From assembly GCF_000376445.1 (NCBI RefSeq), contig NZ_AQXI01000001.1, forward strand, positions 962,962 through 1,026,961: a stretch of 64,000 nt of DNA. Reading direction: 5' to 3'. Of the stretch, positions 9,152 through 18,701 are shown piece by piece; the stretch's first letter is position 1; each line of letters opens with the position of its first letter. This DNA is from Haladaptatus paucihalophilus DX253 (GTDB taxonomy: Archaea; Halobacteriota; Halobacteria; Halobacteriales; Haladaptataceae). The translations under genes were made by a program, and so were the position numbers. Under the pieces are notes generated by a model. That model did no database searches and had not been told where the DNA came from. It worked only from the letters and a program-made list of their open reading frames with translations.

Positions 9152-11119
9152 ATGGAGCTCGAAGATATCAACACCATAGCGGTTCTCGGAGCTGGCAATA
9201 TGGGCCACGGAATCGCGGAAGTCGCCGCACTCGCGGGATTCGACGTGAACCTGCGCGACATCAAAGACGAGTTCGTCCAGAACGGCTACGAGAGTATCGA
9301 ATGGAGCCTCGACAAACTCGCCGAGAAAGAGCAGATCAGCGAGGCGGAGGCCGACGCCGCGCTCGACCGCGTGACGCCCCTCGTGGACTTCGAGGAAGCC
9401 GTCTCCGACGCCGACTTCGTTATCGAGGCCGTCCCAGAGAAGATGGCCATCAAGAAGGACGTGTACGGCGAGCTCGAGGAGTACGCACCCGACCGAGCCA
9501 TCTTCGCCACGAACACGTCCAGCCTCTCGATAACCGAACTGTCCGAGGTGACGAACCGCCCCGAGCGGTTCTGCGGGATGCACTTTTTCAACCCGCCGGT
9601 TCGGATGCAACTCGTCGAAGTCATCACGGGCGAACACACCGACGAGGACGTTCTCGACGTGACCGAGGAGTTGGCCGAGGAGATGGGCAAGACGCCGGTT
9701 CGCGTGCGCAAGGACAGCCCCGGATTCATCGTCAACCGCGTGCTCGTCCCCCTGATGAACGAGGCGGCGTGGATCGTCGAGTCCGGCGACGCCACCGTCG
9801 AGGAAGTCGACAGCGCGACGAAGTTCGACATAGGCCTGCCGATGGGTAGTTTCGAACTCGCGGATCAGGTCGGCATCGACGTCGGCTACCACGTCCTCGA
9901 ATACATGCACGAGGTGCTCGGCGACGCCTACGAGCCGTGTCCGCTCCTCGCCGAGAAGGTCGAGGAAGGCGACCTCGGCAAGAAGACCGGCGAGGGGTTT
10001 TACGACTACGAGAACGGCGGCGTCGATATCCCGACCGACGCCGGAAGCGAGGACATCGTACTCCGTCTGCAGGCCGTGATGGCGAACGAGGTGGCGAACC
10101 TCGTCGGCAACGACGTCGCGCCCGCGAGCGAGATAGACGAAGCGGTCATGCTCGGCGCTGGCTTCCCCGAAGGCCCGGCCCGGATGGCCGACGACGCCGG
10201 ACTGGACACCCTGCTCGAAACGCTCGAATCCCTCCACGAGGAAACCGGTGCGGCGCGGTACGAGCCCGCGGACTACCTCGAAGAGCGCGCCGACATCGGC
10301 GGTTTCGCCGACCAGACCGAGGACGAGGGCATCGAGTTCGAGGCCATCCGCATCGAGAAGCCGGGCGAGATGGTCGGGCAAATCGTCCTCGACCGACCGC
10401 ACCGCATGAACACCATCAGCGGGCAACTACTCGACGAACTGTCCGAAGCCATCGACCAGTTGGAGGCGGACGACGAGGTTCGCGCCGTCCTCATCACGGG
10501 CGAGGGTGACAAGGCGTTCTCCGCCGGTGCGGACGTCCAGAGCATGGCCGCGGGCGGTGCCGACCCGATTGGAGCCATCGAACTCTCGCGCAAGGGTCAG
10601 GAGACGTTCGGCAAACTCGAATCCTGTTCGATGCCGGTGGTCGCCGGAATCGACGGCTACTGTCTCGGCGGCGGGATGGAGCTGTCCATGTGCGCCGACC
10701 TCCGAATCGCCAGCGAGCGCTCCGAACTCGGACAGCCGGAACACGACCTCGGCCTCCTGCCGGGCTGGGGCGGCACCCAGCGCCTCCAGCACATCGTTGG
10801 CGAAGGTCGAGCCAAAGAGATCATCTTCACGGCCGACCGCTTCGAGCCCGAGACGATGGCCGACTACGGCTTCGTGAACGAGGTCGTTCCGACTGACGAG
10901 TTCGAGGACCGCGCGTTCGAGCTCGCCGCGAACCTCGCGGGCGGCCCGCCCATCGCCCAGAAGTTCACGAAGCGCGCGATGCTCAAGGGCTGGGAGAGCA
11001 CGGAAGCCGGACTCGAAATCGAAGCCCAAGCGTTCGGCCACCTGATGGCCACCGACGACCTGATGGAAGGCATCACCGCCTTCATGGGGAAGCAGGAACC
11101 CGAGTTCGAAGGGAAGTAA
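9152..11119 (+). CDS. 3-hydroxyacyl-CoA dehydrogenase / enoyl-CoA hydratase fusion
   Basis: A bifunctional beta-oxidation enzyme of 655 residues. The N-terminal half is the NAD-binding dehydrogenase, with AVLGAGNMGHGIAE at 10-23, FNPPVRMQLVE, and the C-terminal 3HCDH domain with FIVNRVLVPLMNEA. The second half (from about 400) is a crotonase domain with FSAGADVQSM and GYCLGGGMELSMCADLR, the oxyanion-hole region. The order is dehydrogenase then hydratase, opposite to bacterial FadB but common in archaea. An upstream TTG adds ten residues; the ATG at 9152 is chosen because the Rossmann fold follows at normal distance. It pairs functionally with the divergent acyl-CoA dehydrogenase. Confidence 0.93.
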   Translation: MELEDINTIAVLGAGNMGHGIAEVAALAGFDVNLRDIKDEFVQNGYESIEWSLDKLAEKEQISEAEADAALDRVTPLVDFEEAVSDADFVIEAVPEKMAIKKDVYGELEEYAPDRAIFATNTSSLSITELSEVTNRPERFCGMHFFNPPVRMQLVEVITGEHTDEDVLDVTEELAEEMGKTPVRVRKDSPGFIVNRVLVPLMNEAAWIVESGDATVEEVDSATKFDIGLPMGSFELADQVGIDVGYHVLEYMHEVLGDAYEPCPLLAEKVEEGDLGKKTGEGFYDYENGGVDIPTDAGSEDIVLRLQAVMANEVANLVGNDVAPASEIDEAVMLGAGFPEGPARMADDAGLDTLLETLESLHEETGAARYEPADYLEERADIGGFADQTEDEGIEFEAIRIEKPGEMVGQIVLDRPHRMNTISGQLLDELSEAIDQLEADDEVRAVLITGEGDKAFSAGADVQSMAAGGADPIGAIELSRKGQETFGKLESCSMPVVAGIDGYCLGGGMELSMCADLRIASERSELGQPEHDLGLLPGWGGTQRLQHIVGEGRAKEIIFTADRFEPETMADYGFVNEVVPTDEFEDRAFELAANLAGGPPIAQKFTKRAMLKGWESTEAGLEIEAQAFGHLMATDDLMEGITAFMGKQEPEFEGK

Positions 11120-11239
11120 ACTGCTATCCCTTCCCACAAGGGATGGCACCGATTGACGCGGAATCCGCCCGCTGTCGGTCGATAACGGAAGGTTTAAACT
11201 AGTCCACCAGAAAGCAATGAGTGCGAAGAAGCGTAGGAC

Positions 11240-11314
<75 letters not shown>

Positions 11315-11415
11315 TATTTCTGAACGAACGAAGTGAGTGAAGAAGACGCGGAGCGTCGGGGATTTGAAGTACGGAAGAAGCAGTCTCGCCGAAGGCGAGG
11401 AAGCGTCTTCAGGTG

Positions 11416-11436
11416 GTTCAAATCCCTGACCGAGCA
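11416..11436 (+). repeat. Extra copy of the tRNA-Glu 3' end (att-like)
   Basis: This 21-nt segment is identical to the last 21 nt of tRNA-Glu at 11294-11314, covering part of the T arm and the acceptor 3' strand. No other tRNA parts are present, so it is not a second tRNA gene. Duplicated tRNA 3' ends are the classic trace left by integrative elements. A segment at 11355-11368 is complementary to 11417-11430 over 14 positions with one G-T wobble. Confidence 0.8.
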
Positions 11437-11621
11437 CTTTTCGAGGAACAAAGTTCTCGTAAGCCGGGCGGGACCGAAGGTCCCGTTGGAAGCCGGCGCG
11501 AAGCGCCGGCGACGAAGCGAACGGGAGCAGGGAAGACGCGGTTTGTCTTCCCGTGTGATAAGAAGCGATGCGTAGGGAAGGATTTGAGCAGACGAGACGC
11601 ATGCCCGGACCGTCTCGGCAA

Positions 11622-11642
11622 GTTCAAATCCCTGACCGAGCA
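11622..11642 (+). repeat. Second extra copy of the tRNA-Glu 3' end (att-like)
   Basis: This is again identical to 11294-11314 over 21 nt. Together with the copy at 11416 it divides the downstream region into two short segments, each closed by a tRNA 3' end. A partial inverted match, GGATTTGA near 11579, faces this copy. Neither an integrase nor any gene lies between the copies, so any element that used them is gone. Confidence 0.8.
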
Positions 11643-11935
11643 TTTTCCCGATTTCAGTTCCGCAAGCGACCGCTGTGTGGTCGCTCCTCCCCACGTCGAG
11701 GCTCTGCTTTGAAGTGACATCTCACTCACCAACACTAAAATATCAGAGATAAAAACAGACAGCAAACAACAAAATGCGGAGAAAACGGCCGATAAACCGT
11801 GAAAACATATGACGTGTACTCGGCCGTTCAAATAGTCTAGCGGATATCTTTATTATTCCCGGATTCCTTTCTATGACACGTCAGACGATGCGTTCGCCAC
11901 CCGTGAGAAGGAAATAAGTCGCAGATACATACGAT

Positions 11936-13144
11936 ATGACCACAGCAGGCGATTCATCATTCGGCGTCGGAAGCGGTCTTCTCTTTACCGCCGCGATGGG
12001 GAGAGGGGACGATAGCGACTGCGTACGCCAACTCTCCGTCGGCGACGGGAGCGACCGAAACGTCCTCATCGTGACGTACAACCGAGCGCCGGAAGTCGTG
12101 TACAAACACTGGGAGTCGCGCATCGGCGACGAACCGACGGAGTTCGGCGTCGTCGCCGTCGGTGGCGGTGGTGCACGGACCGGAACGCACCGGTTGCAAC
12201 CCGGCGACGACAACGACGTCTCGCTTGCGAACCCCGCCAGTCTCGGCCGACTCGAAACCACGATTCACCTATATCTGGACGAGTGGGCCGCGAACGACTA
12301 TCCGACGATACTCTGTTTCGACTCGATTTCGGCGGTGCTTCGTCACGTGGACCGGACGACCGCGTTTCGATTCCTGCACTCGCTGACGGAGTTTCTCCGC
12401 CAACGCGATATCGTCGCGCACTTCCATCTCGACCCGGACCAGCACGACGAGACGACGGTAGCCATGCTACGCTCGCTGTTCGATGTCGCTGGCGAATGTC
12501 ACGAAAGCGGGTTCGAGAAACCCGTCCCCGCCGAAATTCTCTCGTCGCTTCTCGGCGCGCCGCGCCGCCGACTGGTCTGTCGTTACCTTTCCGAAGTCGT
12601 GGATTCCGCGCCCATCTCGGCTATCGCGGAGCAGGTCGCCGCGTGGGAGCGGTCGGGAACGCCGAGCGAAAACGAGATAGAACGTGTTCACATCACTCTT
12701 CATCACGTCCATCTCCCGGCGTTGGCCGCGGTCGGCGTTCTCGAACGCGACGAAGAGACCGTCTCCGCAAGGACCGAGGCGGAGACGTTGAAACAATACG
12801 TCCGGTTGACGGCGGACGACGCCGCGACGGGGACGACACCCGTCTTTCCGGGCCAAGAGCCGGTTCGAATCGACGACCGGGCGATGGACGAGTCGAGCGA
12901 AGCGTACTGGACGGTGTACGGGACGGCGCCCGATTCGGTCGTCGTGACGCTCGCACGGGCGCTCGGCGACGTTTCGGACAGCCACGCGACGGAACTACGG
13001 CCCGTCCTCGCCGAGGTCATCGACATCGACGCGTTGCAGCGACTCGCCGAACACACCGATATCTCGGTCTACGCGACGTTCGAGTACGAAGGATACGAAG
13101 TGGTGGTCGATAGCGGTGAGATCAAACTCTACGACTCACGCTAG
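11936..13144 (+). CDS. Signalling protein: DUF7504-like RecA fold, DUF7344 winged helix, HalOD1 output domain
   Basis: A 402-residue protein with three parts. Residues 1-185 resemble the haloarchaeal RecA/KaiC-like family called DUF7504 (LLFTAAMG, NVLIVTYNRAP, TILCFDSISAVLRHVD), without an evident Walker A lysine. Residues about 198-285 form a DUF7344-type winged helix (RRRLVCRYL, HHVHLPALAAVGVLERD). Residues about 322-400 look like HalOD1, the halobacterial output domain (DSVVVTLARALGDV, LAEVIDIDAL, VVVDSGEIKLY). Each family is known in haloarchaeal signal transduction, and their presence in one chain suggests an integrated regulator. It overlaps the convergent spoVR-like gene by 9 bp. Family numbers are from memory. 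Confidence 0.75.
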   Translation: MTTAGDSSFGVGSGLLFTAAMGRGDDSDCVRQLSVGDGSDRNVLIVTYNRAPEVVYKHWESRIGDEPTEFGVVAVGGGGARTGTHRLQPGDDNDVSLANPASLGRLETTIHLYLDEWAANDYPTILCFDSISAVLRHVDRTTAFRFLHSLTEFLRQRDIVAHFHLDPDQHDETTVAMLRSLFDVAGECHESGFEKPVPAEILSSLLGAPRRRLVCRYLSEVVDSAPISAIAEQVAAWERSGTPSENEIERVHITLHHVHLPALAAVGVLERDEETVSARTEAETLKQYVRLTADDAATGTTPVFPGQEPVRIDDRAMDESSEAYWTVYGTAPDSVVVTLARALGDVSDSHATELRPVLAEVIDIDALQRLAEHTDISVYATFEYEGYEVVVDSGEIKLYDSR

Positions 13145-15118
13145 CCACTCGTCCGGTTTCGTGTTGTAATCCACGTCCGTCGCCGCGATGTCCTCGACTT
13201 CGCTCCACGGCAAGTCGCGCATCTCGAACTCGTTGCCGTCGTAGCGGATGAGTTTTCCTTGCTCCTCGGGTTCCGGTTCGCGGTCGCGCCGCCGGGCGAT
13301 TTCGGCGTCGCGTTCGTCGATTTCCTTCACGATGGTCTTCAGGTTCACCGGGTGGCCCCAGAGGTCGTAGATGCGCTCCAGCGTACGCGTCGCTTGGTCG
13401 AGGTCGAGCATGACGCCGTTGTAGTGGTGGCCGAGCAGGAGTTCGCTCTTGTTGTCGTAGTTGCCGTCGTAGACGGCCATCGTCGGCTTCCCGAAGTTGG
13501 TGAACTGGAGCATCAACTTCTTCTTTACGTCCTCGTACTCCGTGCTCGTCACCCGGTAGTCGCCGGTCGTCCGACTGAACTCGTAGGTGAAGTAGTCGTT
13601 ATCGACCACGAACTCCTTCGTCAGGAAGCCGTCGAGGAACGTCACGTCGTTGTGACTGGACCGGACTTCGTACATCCGGTCCCACCCGGCGGTGTACGCC
13701 ACGTCCGCCATCGCTTCCTCGACGCTTTCGTACCGCTCGTCGTCCATCATGTAGCGGGCGTACTGCTCCAAATCCGCTTGCGGGATGGCTTCGAGGAAGC
13801 CCTGATTCTGGAGTTTGCAGAGCGAGAAGTGTCGCTCGGCGAGCCCCTCGTAGGTGAGCACTTTCCACGGATGGGAATCGACGTCGATTTCGCCCTCCTC
13901 GGCGCGCTCCAGCGCCTCCGCGTCGACCGTCTCGGACGGGAGCGATTCGAGGTCGGAAAGCGTCTCCGACGATATCGTTTCGAGCGCCGGGTCGGGTTCG
14001 ATGAGGTCCGCAACGCGGTCGAAATCCACCACGTCGTGGAAGTTACGCCACGTGATTCCCTTCACGCGGAGGAGCTTCCGAACGACCTCGCGCCGGTTTT
14101 CGGTGTTCTCGATGTACTCCCACAGCTGTTTGCCGAGTTTGTAGGGATTCAGCCCCGGCGACCCGAGGACGCGCGCTTGGTGGTCGGCGTACTCGATGAA
14201 CTCGTCCGCGCCCGCGAAGCACTCCTCGCCCATCATCATCGACTCCCAATAGGCGGCCCACCCTTCGTTCATCACCTTCGTCGTCTTCTGGGCCGCGAAG
14301 TAGTAGGACTCCGTGCGGAGCATCTCCAGAATCTCCGTCTGCCACTCCTCCATCTCGACCGCCTTGCCCTCCTCGGGGTCGTAGGCGTGCCCGTGGTCGC
14401 GGAGGTACGCGAGGATGTCCTTTTCCGGTTCTTCGAGCGTTCCGGCCTGTTTTTCCTGTTGAGCTTCCAGCCACTCGTCGTCGAACACCTCGTCACGAAC
14501 CTCGTCGCTGAGGTTCATGTCTTCCAGTTGGTCCGCGAGTTCGTCGGTCTCGTGCTCCTCGTCTTCGACCCGGTGCTGGTTTTTGAACGCCTGATGCTGG
14601 TCGATGTTGTCCTGCAGACAGAGCACGTTGTCGATCCACTTCTCGACCTCCTCGCGGTCGATTTCGGGGTCGGCCATGATACGACGCACGCGGTCGGCGT
14701 GGCGCGAGAGGAGCGCCGCCGCGTCGAGGTCGTCCGCGAACATCCGATACCAGCGGTTGTTGGCGAAGAAGTCCGAGTGGGCTTCGACGTGGGTGATGAC
14801 CGCCTTCTGGTCCGCGAGGCTGTTGGACTGCTGGAGGAAGGCGTGAGCCGGGTCGTCGTTGATGACGATTTCGAACGCCTTGCCCCCGCCGAACTGCCCC
14901 TGCTTTTGCTGGCGGTCGTACTTCATCCCCCAGCGCCAGTGCGGGTATCGCTCCTGAAACCCGTCGTAGGCGATGAGTTCGTTCATCTCGTCGTAATCGA
15001 CGATCCAGTACTTCACGGGGTAGGGGTCGAGCCCGAGTTTCCGCGCGAGTTTTCGCGCTTCCACGACCGGTTCGCGCACCTGTTCCGCCTCGCGCTGCGT
15101 TTCGATTCGCTCGTTCAT
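13136..15118 (-). CDS. SpoVR-family protein
   Basis: A 660-residue member of the SpoVR/YcgB family, whose biochemical role is unknown. Typical features are [36 protein letters not shown] and a His/Glu-rich core ([13 protein letters not shown]-like regions). It is the last gene of a four-gene operon with two PrkA-type kinases and a YeaH-type protein, the same association as yeaG-yeaH-ycgB in enterobacteria. Its ATG overlaps the stop of the upstream gene (15115-15118, ATGA), so translation is coupled. It is longer than bacterial SpoVR (about 500 residues) because of an acidic insertion around 190-270. Confidence 0.9.
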   Translation of the reverse strand: MNERIETQREAEQVREPVVEARKLARKLGLDPYPVKYWIVDYDEMNELIAYDGFQERYPHWRWGMKYDRQQKQGQFGGGKAFEIVINDDPAHAFLQQSNSLADQKAVITHVEAHSDFFANNRWYRMFADDLDAAALLSRHADRVRRIMADPEIDREEVEKWIDNVLCLQDNIDQHQAFKNQHRVEDEEHETDELADQLEDMNLSDEVRDEVFDDEWLEAQQEKQAGTLEEPEKDILAYLRDHGHAYDPEEGKAVEMEEWQTEILEMLRTESYYFAAQKTTKVMNEGWAAYWESMMMGEECFAGADEFIEYADHQARVLGSPGLNPYKLGKQLWEYIENTENRREVVRKLLRVKGITWRNFHDVVDFDRVADLIEPDPALETISSETLSDLESLPSETVDAEALERAEEGEIDVDSHPWKVLTYEGLAERHFSLCKLQNQGFLEAIPQADLEQYARYMMDDERYESVEEAMADVAYTAGWDRMYEVRSSHNDVTFLDGFLTKEFVVDNDYFTYEFSRTTGDYRVTSTEYEDVKKKLMLQFTNFGKPTMAVYDGNYDNKSELLLGHHYNGVMLDLDQATRTLERIYDLWGHPVNLKTIVKEIDERDAEIARRRDREPEPEEQGKLIRYDGNEFEMRDLPWSEVEDIAATDVDYNTKPDEWLA

Positions 15119-16422
15119 GATGCCTCCGTGCTCAGGATTTCGTAAATCGCACTCGTCACGTCCTCCGGGCCGTTGACGTAGCTGACGGCGACGTTATCCG
15201 TCTCGGCGAAGTGCCGTTCGACCTCCTCCGCGTGGGTCGCGTTGATGGCCTTGCCCTCCGGTTGCGTTTCGACGTAGGCGTGCAGGTTCGCCGGAATCTC
15301 CTCCATCCGGGGGATGACGTTCTCCTCCGTGTCGTTCCGGCTGTTCTCGCTGTCGCCCGCCGCGAACACGTAGCGGTTCCAGTCGGCCCACGGGTACTCC
15401 TCTTCGAGGATTTGGCCCGCGAGTTCGTAGGCCGACGATATTTTCGTCCCCCCGCCCGACCGGATACCGAAGAAATCGTCGCGTTCGACCCGCCACGCCT
15501 CCGCGTCGTGGGCGATGTAGACGAACTCCGCCGTGTCGTACTTTCCGGTGAGGTACCAGTCCAGCGGGGTGAACGTCCGCTCGACCAGTTCTCGTTTCTT
15601 CTCGCGCATCGACCCGGACACGTCGCGGATGTTGACGACGACGACGTTCTTCTCGCGCTCCTCGATGATTTCGGGGTAGCGGTAGCGTTCGTCCTCCCGC
15701 CGGAACGGGATGTTCTTGACGCCGTGTTCCCGAATCTTCTGCGCGGTGCTCGTCGGCTGGACGTTCGACTCCATCTCCTCGATGCTCTCCCACTTCGAGC
15801 GCTCGTCTTCGGGCAGGTCGTCGTAGTTCTCCTCGACCCACCGCTTCGAGACGGTGAGGTTGTTTTCCCGCGCCCAGCGGAACACCTCGTCCGGTCCCCA
15901 GCCCTCGACGCCCATCGCTTCGCGGATGTAGTCGGGGTCGAAGTCCATCGCGAGCTTGCGTTTCAGCCCCTCCTTGAACATGCGCTCGAAGTCGAGCGTG
16001 CTGTCGGGGCCGGTCTTCGTCATATCGGTGAAGTCGCCCTCTATCTCCTCGATGACTTCCTTGCCCTTCGGTTGGAGGTTCAACCCGAGTTCGTCGTCGA
16101 GTTCCTCGGCGAACTCCTCCGGGTCCATCTCGTAGTAGCCGTGTTCGTCCGACTCGTCGCCAGGGTCGCCCTCGTCCCCGTCGTCGCCGGGTTGTGGCTG
16201 TGGCTGGCCGACCGGGTCGCCCACGTCGGGTTCCCCTTGGCCGACGCCGCCCTTGTCGCGGCGGTCGTACTGGAACTCCGGGAGGTCCACGATTTTGATG
16301 GGGATGTGAATCTCGTCCGGGAGACTCTGACCGAGGTCACCGTACTGGATGAACTCGGCGAGGTCCTCGCGGCGGTCCTCGCCGACTTCGCTGTACCGTT
16401 CGAGGTCGTCTCTCAGTCCCAT
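15115..16422 (-). CDS. YeaH/DUF444-type VWA-domain protein
   Basis: A 435-residue protein of the UPF0229/DUF444 family. The C-terminal half is a von Willebrand A fold with the MIDAS motif DVSGSM in [17 protein letters not shown]. The middle is low-complexity Gly/Asp/Pro (about 75-115). The long reading frame extends upstream, but its extra 154 residues are basic, Arg-rich and unlike the acidic protein; [13 protein letters not shown] is the evident start. This start overlaps the end of the upstream prkA-like gene by 10 bp. In bacteria the family acts with the PrkA kinase in stress responses; here it sits between two PrkA proteins and SpoVR. Confidence 0.9.
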   Translation of the reverse strand: MGLRDDLERYSEVGEDRREDLAEFIQYGDLGQSLPDEIHIPIKIVDLPEFQYDRRDKGGVGQGEPDVGDPVGQPQPQPGDDGDEGDPGDESDEHGYYEMDPEEFAEELDDELGLNLQPKGKEVIEEIEGDFTDMTKTGPDSTLDFERMFKEGLKRKLAMDFDPDYIREAMGVEGWGPDEVFRWARENNLTVSKRWVEENYDDLPEDERSKWESIEEMESNVQPTSTAQKIREHGVKNIPFRREDERYRYPEIIEEREKNVVVVNIRDVSGSMREKKRELVERTFTPLDWYLTGKYDTAEFVYIAHDAEAWRVERDDFFGIRSGGGTKISSAYELAGQILEEEYPWADWNRYVFAAGDSENSRNDTEENVIPRMEEIPANLHAYVETQPEGKAINATHAEEVERHFAETDNVAVSYVNGPEDVTSAIYEILSTEAS

Positions 16423-18698
16423 TTGTAGCTCACCTGATTCATGACGTGCTGACTCGTCAGTTCCGCCGAGGCGGGCGAGTAGCCGAACAGGTCCTGTAGG
16501 TTCTGGATGGTCTGTTCTTTCACCTCGGCCGTCTCGGTGTTCTTCGGCGGATTCTCCCACTGGCTCGGGTTGAAATCCTCGTAGACACGGTGCACGTCGT
16601 CCCAGTCGTTGTTTGCAAGCACTGTTTTGATGATCGGAACCTCCTTCGGGTCGATGTTGCCGACTTCGAACTCCTCGTTCCGGTTCTCCCACGCGTGGCG
16701 GTTCAGGGCGGTGATGACCTTGTTCCGGCGGAACTCGGCCACCGCGGGGCTCGCCTCGTGGTTCGCCTCGTAGGCGTCGGGGGTGAACCGGCCGAGGTGC
16801 TCCGTCTCGAACACCTTCATCTTCAGCGCGTCCGGTTCGATACGCTCGCCGCGTTCGTTTTCGACCTCCTCGCCGGTCGCCCACGCGTAGACGTGTTCGA
16901 TGTACTCGGCGACGGTCTCCTCGTCCACGCGCCGGTCGCGCATGATGGCGTCCAGCACGTCGCCCTCCTGCTGTTGGAAGATGTAGTTTTTCACGGGGAC
17001 GAGGCGGTTTTCGTACTCGGTGCGCTCCGCCGCGGAGAAGACGGGGGCGTCACCGATGCTCTCGGCCATCACGTTGAGAACGTCGCGGGGCATGATGACC
17101 TGCTCGACGTCGTAGTCGGAGTGGTGGCGGTCACGGATTTCGTTGAGCAGTCCGGCAATGATATCACGGGTGTACGTGACCGGGATGCCGCCCGACCCGT
17201 CCGTCGCGTCGTCGTCGAAGTCGAAGTCGTCCTTCTCGATGCGCTCGTCGCCGTCCAGCAGGTAGCCGCGGTCGAAGAGGACGGCCTTGTCCACGAGGTC
17301 GAGTCCGGCGGGCACGTCGCTCGCGTCGAGTCGGGACACCACGCTGTACAGCGCGGCGGCTTCGATGGCGTGGGGAGCGAGTTCGCGCTCGTTGATGGCG
17401 TCGCCGTCCCGAACCCGCACGCCGACCGGTTCCCGAATCCGGGCGTCGAGTTCGTCGTACACGTCCGCCTGCCACACCGCCGTCTCGTTCGTGAGTTCGC
17501 GCCTGATGAGTTCGGCCTCCAAACTGAGATTCGTGAGGTAGCGGAACTCCCGACGGTCGAGGCGGCGCTTCAGCGCGCGGAGGGGGTCCGCTCCCCCGGC
17601 GTCCGCGTGTTGGTTCAACTGCGCTTCGAGGTCGGGGTTCGAGATGATGACGAGTTGCGTGTCGATGTCCATCTGGATGCCCTTGTCCAGTTTCACCGCC
17701 TTCTCGTCCGGCACGTTGAGCAGTTTCTGGAGCAAGTCGGCGTGTTGGGCAGCGTCCTCCACGATGGTCAGCAGGCCGTTGCCCTGCGAGAGCACGCCGT
17801 CGTAGCTGAACGCCTGCGGGTTCTTGCGCCCCCGCGAGTCGAGTTCCTGCAACATCCCCTGCATCCAACTGCCGACCAGTCGCTGTTTCGGGCGGCCGCT
17901 GTCCTCCGAGTGGAGGACGCCGATGCCGTCGCCGACGTCAACGACGTAGTTCTTCACCCGGAGGTGCGCCGGGTCGGTGATGGCTGAGAACAGTTCTTCC
18001 TCACCGTCGCGTCGGTACTGCTCTTCCAGATAGTCGTAAGCCTCCCGGCTGAACGGGTCGAGTTTCCCCTCGACGAGGATGTCGAGGTGGTCGTCGATGG
18101 TGTCGTTCAGCCTGTCGAGCAGTCGCTCGCGCACCCGCGGCGGGAAGACGAGCAGCGGATGCGACTGAACGGGACTGGCGAACCAGTTCTCCTCGCTCGT
18201 CGCAACCGCGTCGTCGCCGTAGGTGAGTCCCGGCGCGTCCGTCGCGGTGGCGATGTTCCACTCGACGGTGTAGCGCCGTCCCTCGGGCGTCTTCGAGTAC
18301 TCGCGGAGTCCGTTGACGAGACAGCGTTTCAGCTCGGACTTCCCGGTCGCCGTCGGCCCGGCGAACCAGATTATCTTCTCCTCCTTGCCGCGCCGCGCCG
18401 CGATGGACCGCAGGTCGTCCACGAACGCGTTGAGCACCTCGGTGTTGCCGAGGATGGCGTGTTCCCCGTCGTTGTGGGGGTCGTCGAAGAAGCGGTAGCG
18501 CTCCTTCTCCTCGCCCTCTTCGACCACCGTTCGAGTCCCCATGGACTCGATGGCTTCGAGGAGGTACTTGCTCGCGTGCGAGGCGATGGTCGGGTTTTCG
18601 AACGCCGCGTCTACGTACTCCGCGAGGCTCATCGGCTCCTCGTACGTCTCGCGGAGTTCACGGTTCGCGTCGTCGATGTAGTCGCTCCCTTCGGTCAC
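16413..18698 (-). CDS. prkA: PrkA-type AAA+ serine protein kinase (second copy)
   Basis: A 761-residue PrkA/YeaG-like protein. The Walker A region is [17 protein letters not shown] near 110-126. The Walker-B-like and sensor parts are seen in [18 protein letters not shown] and [13 protein letters not shown], and the C-terminal kinase-like domain follows. It starts 3 nt after the stop of the other prkA copy and overlaps the yeaH-like gene, so all four genes form one transcript. Sequence similarity to its neighbour is low, so the duplication is old. Haloarchaea commonly carry such a pair. The kinase substrates are unknown. Confidence 0.88.
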   Translation of the reverse strand: MTEGSDYIDDANRELRETYEEPMSLAEYVDAAFENPTIASHASKYLLEAIESMGTRTVVEEGEEKERYRFFDDPHNDGEHAILGNTEVLNAFVDDLRSIAARRGKEEKIIWFAGPTATGKSELKRCLVNGLREYSKTPEGRRYTVEWNIATATDAPGLTYGDDAVATSEENWFASPVQSHPLLVFPPRVRERLLDRLNDTIDDHLDILVEGKLDPFSREAYDYLEEQYRRDGEEELFSAITDPAHLRVKNYVVDVGDGIGVLHSEDSGRPKQRLVGSWMQGMLQELDSRGRKNPQAFSYDGVLSQGNGLLTIVEDAAQHADLLQKLLNVPDEKAVKLDKGIQMDIDTQLVIISNPDLEAQLNQHADAGGADPLRALKRRLDRREFRYLTNLSLEAELIRRELTNETAVWQADVYDELDARIREPVGVRVRDGDAINERELAPHAIEAAALYSVVSRLDASDVPAGLDLVDKAVLFDRGYLLDGDERIEKDDFDFDDDATDGSGGIPVTYTRDIIAGLLNEIRDRHHSDYDVEQVIMPRDVLNVMAESIGDAPVFSAAERTEYENRLVPVKNYIFQQQEGDVLDAIMRDRRVDEETVAEYIEHVYAWATGEEVENERGERIEPDALKMKVFETEHLGRFTPDAYEANHEASPAVAEFRRNKVITALNRHAWENRNEEFEVGNIDPKEVPIIKTVLANNDWDDVHRVYEDFNPSQWENPPKNTETAEVKEQTIQNLQDLFGYSPASAELTSQHVMNQVSYKWD

Positions 18699-18701
18699 TG
18701 G

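Larger units (their letters stand above)
11315..11935. other. Gene-free region downstream of tRNA-Glu, rich in short hairpins
   Basis: No gene is supported in these 620 bases. The first 330 bases hold two copies of the tRNA-Glu 3' end (11416-11436 and 11622-11642) separated by about 100 and 185 bases. Between them are many short GC hairpins, such as GCCGGCG/CGCCGGC near 11492, CGGGACC/GGTCCCG near 11470, CTCGCC/GGCGAG near 11385 and GCGACC/GGTCGC near 11665. The part from 11700 is more AT-rich, and TCTTTATTATT near 11848 may belong to the promoter of the gene at 11936. Confidence 0.6.

Noticed and set aside
11416-11642. Two further tRNA-Glu genes
   Set aside because: Only the 3' 21 nt are present; D arm and anticodon arm are missing in both.
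13259-15145. Long plus-strand frame of 628 codons opposite the spoVR-like gene
   Set aside because: It is a mirror frame of the SpoVR protein; composition is Val/Arg/His-rich and no domain is recognisable.
15115-16884. Extended N-terminus of the YeaH-type protein
   Set aside because: The extra 154 residues overlap the upstream prkA gene and are Arg-rich; the start at 16422 is the conserved one.
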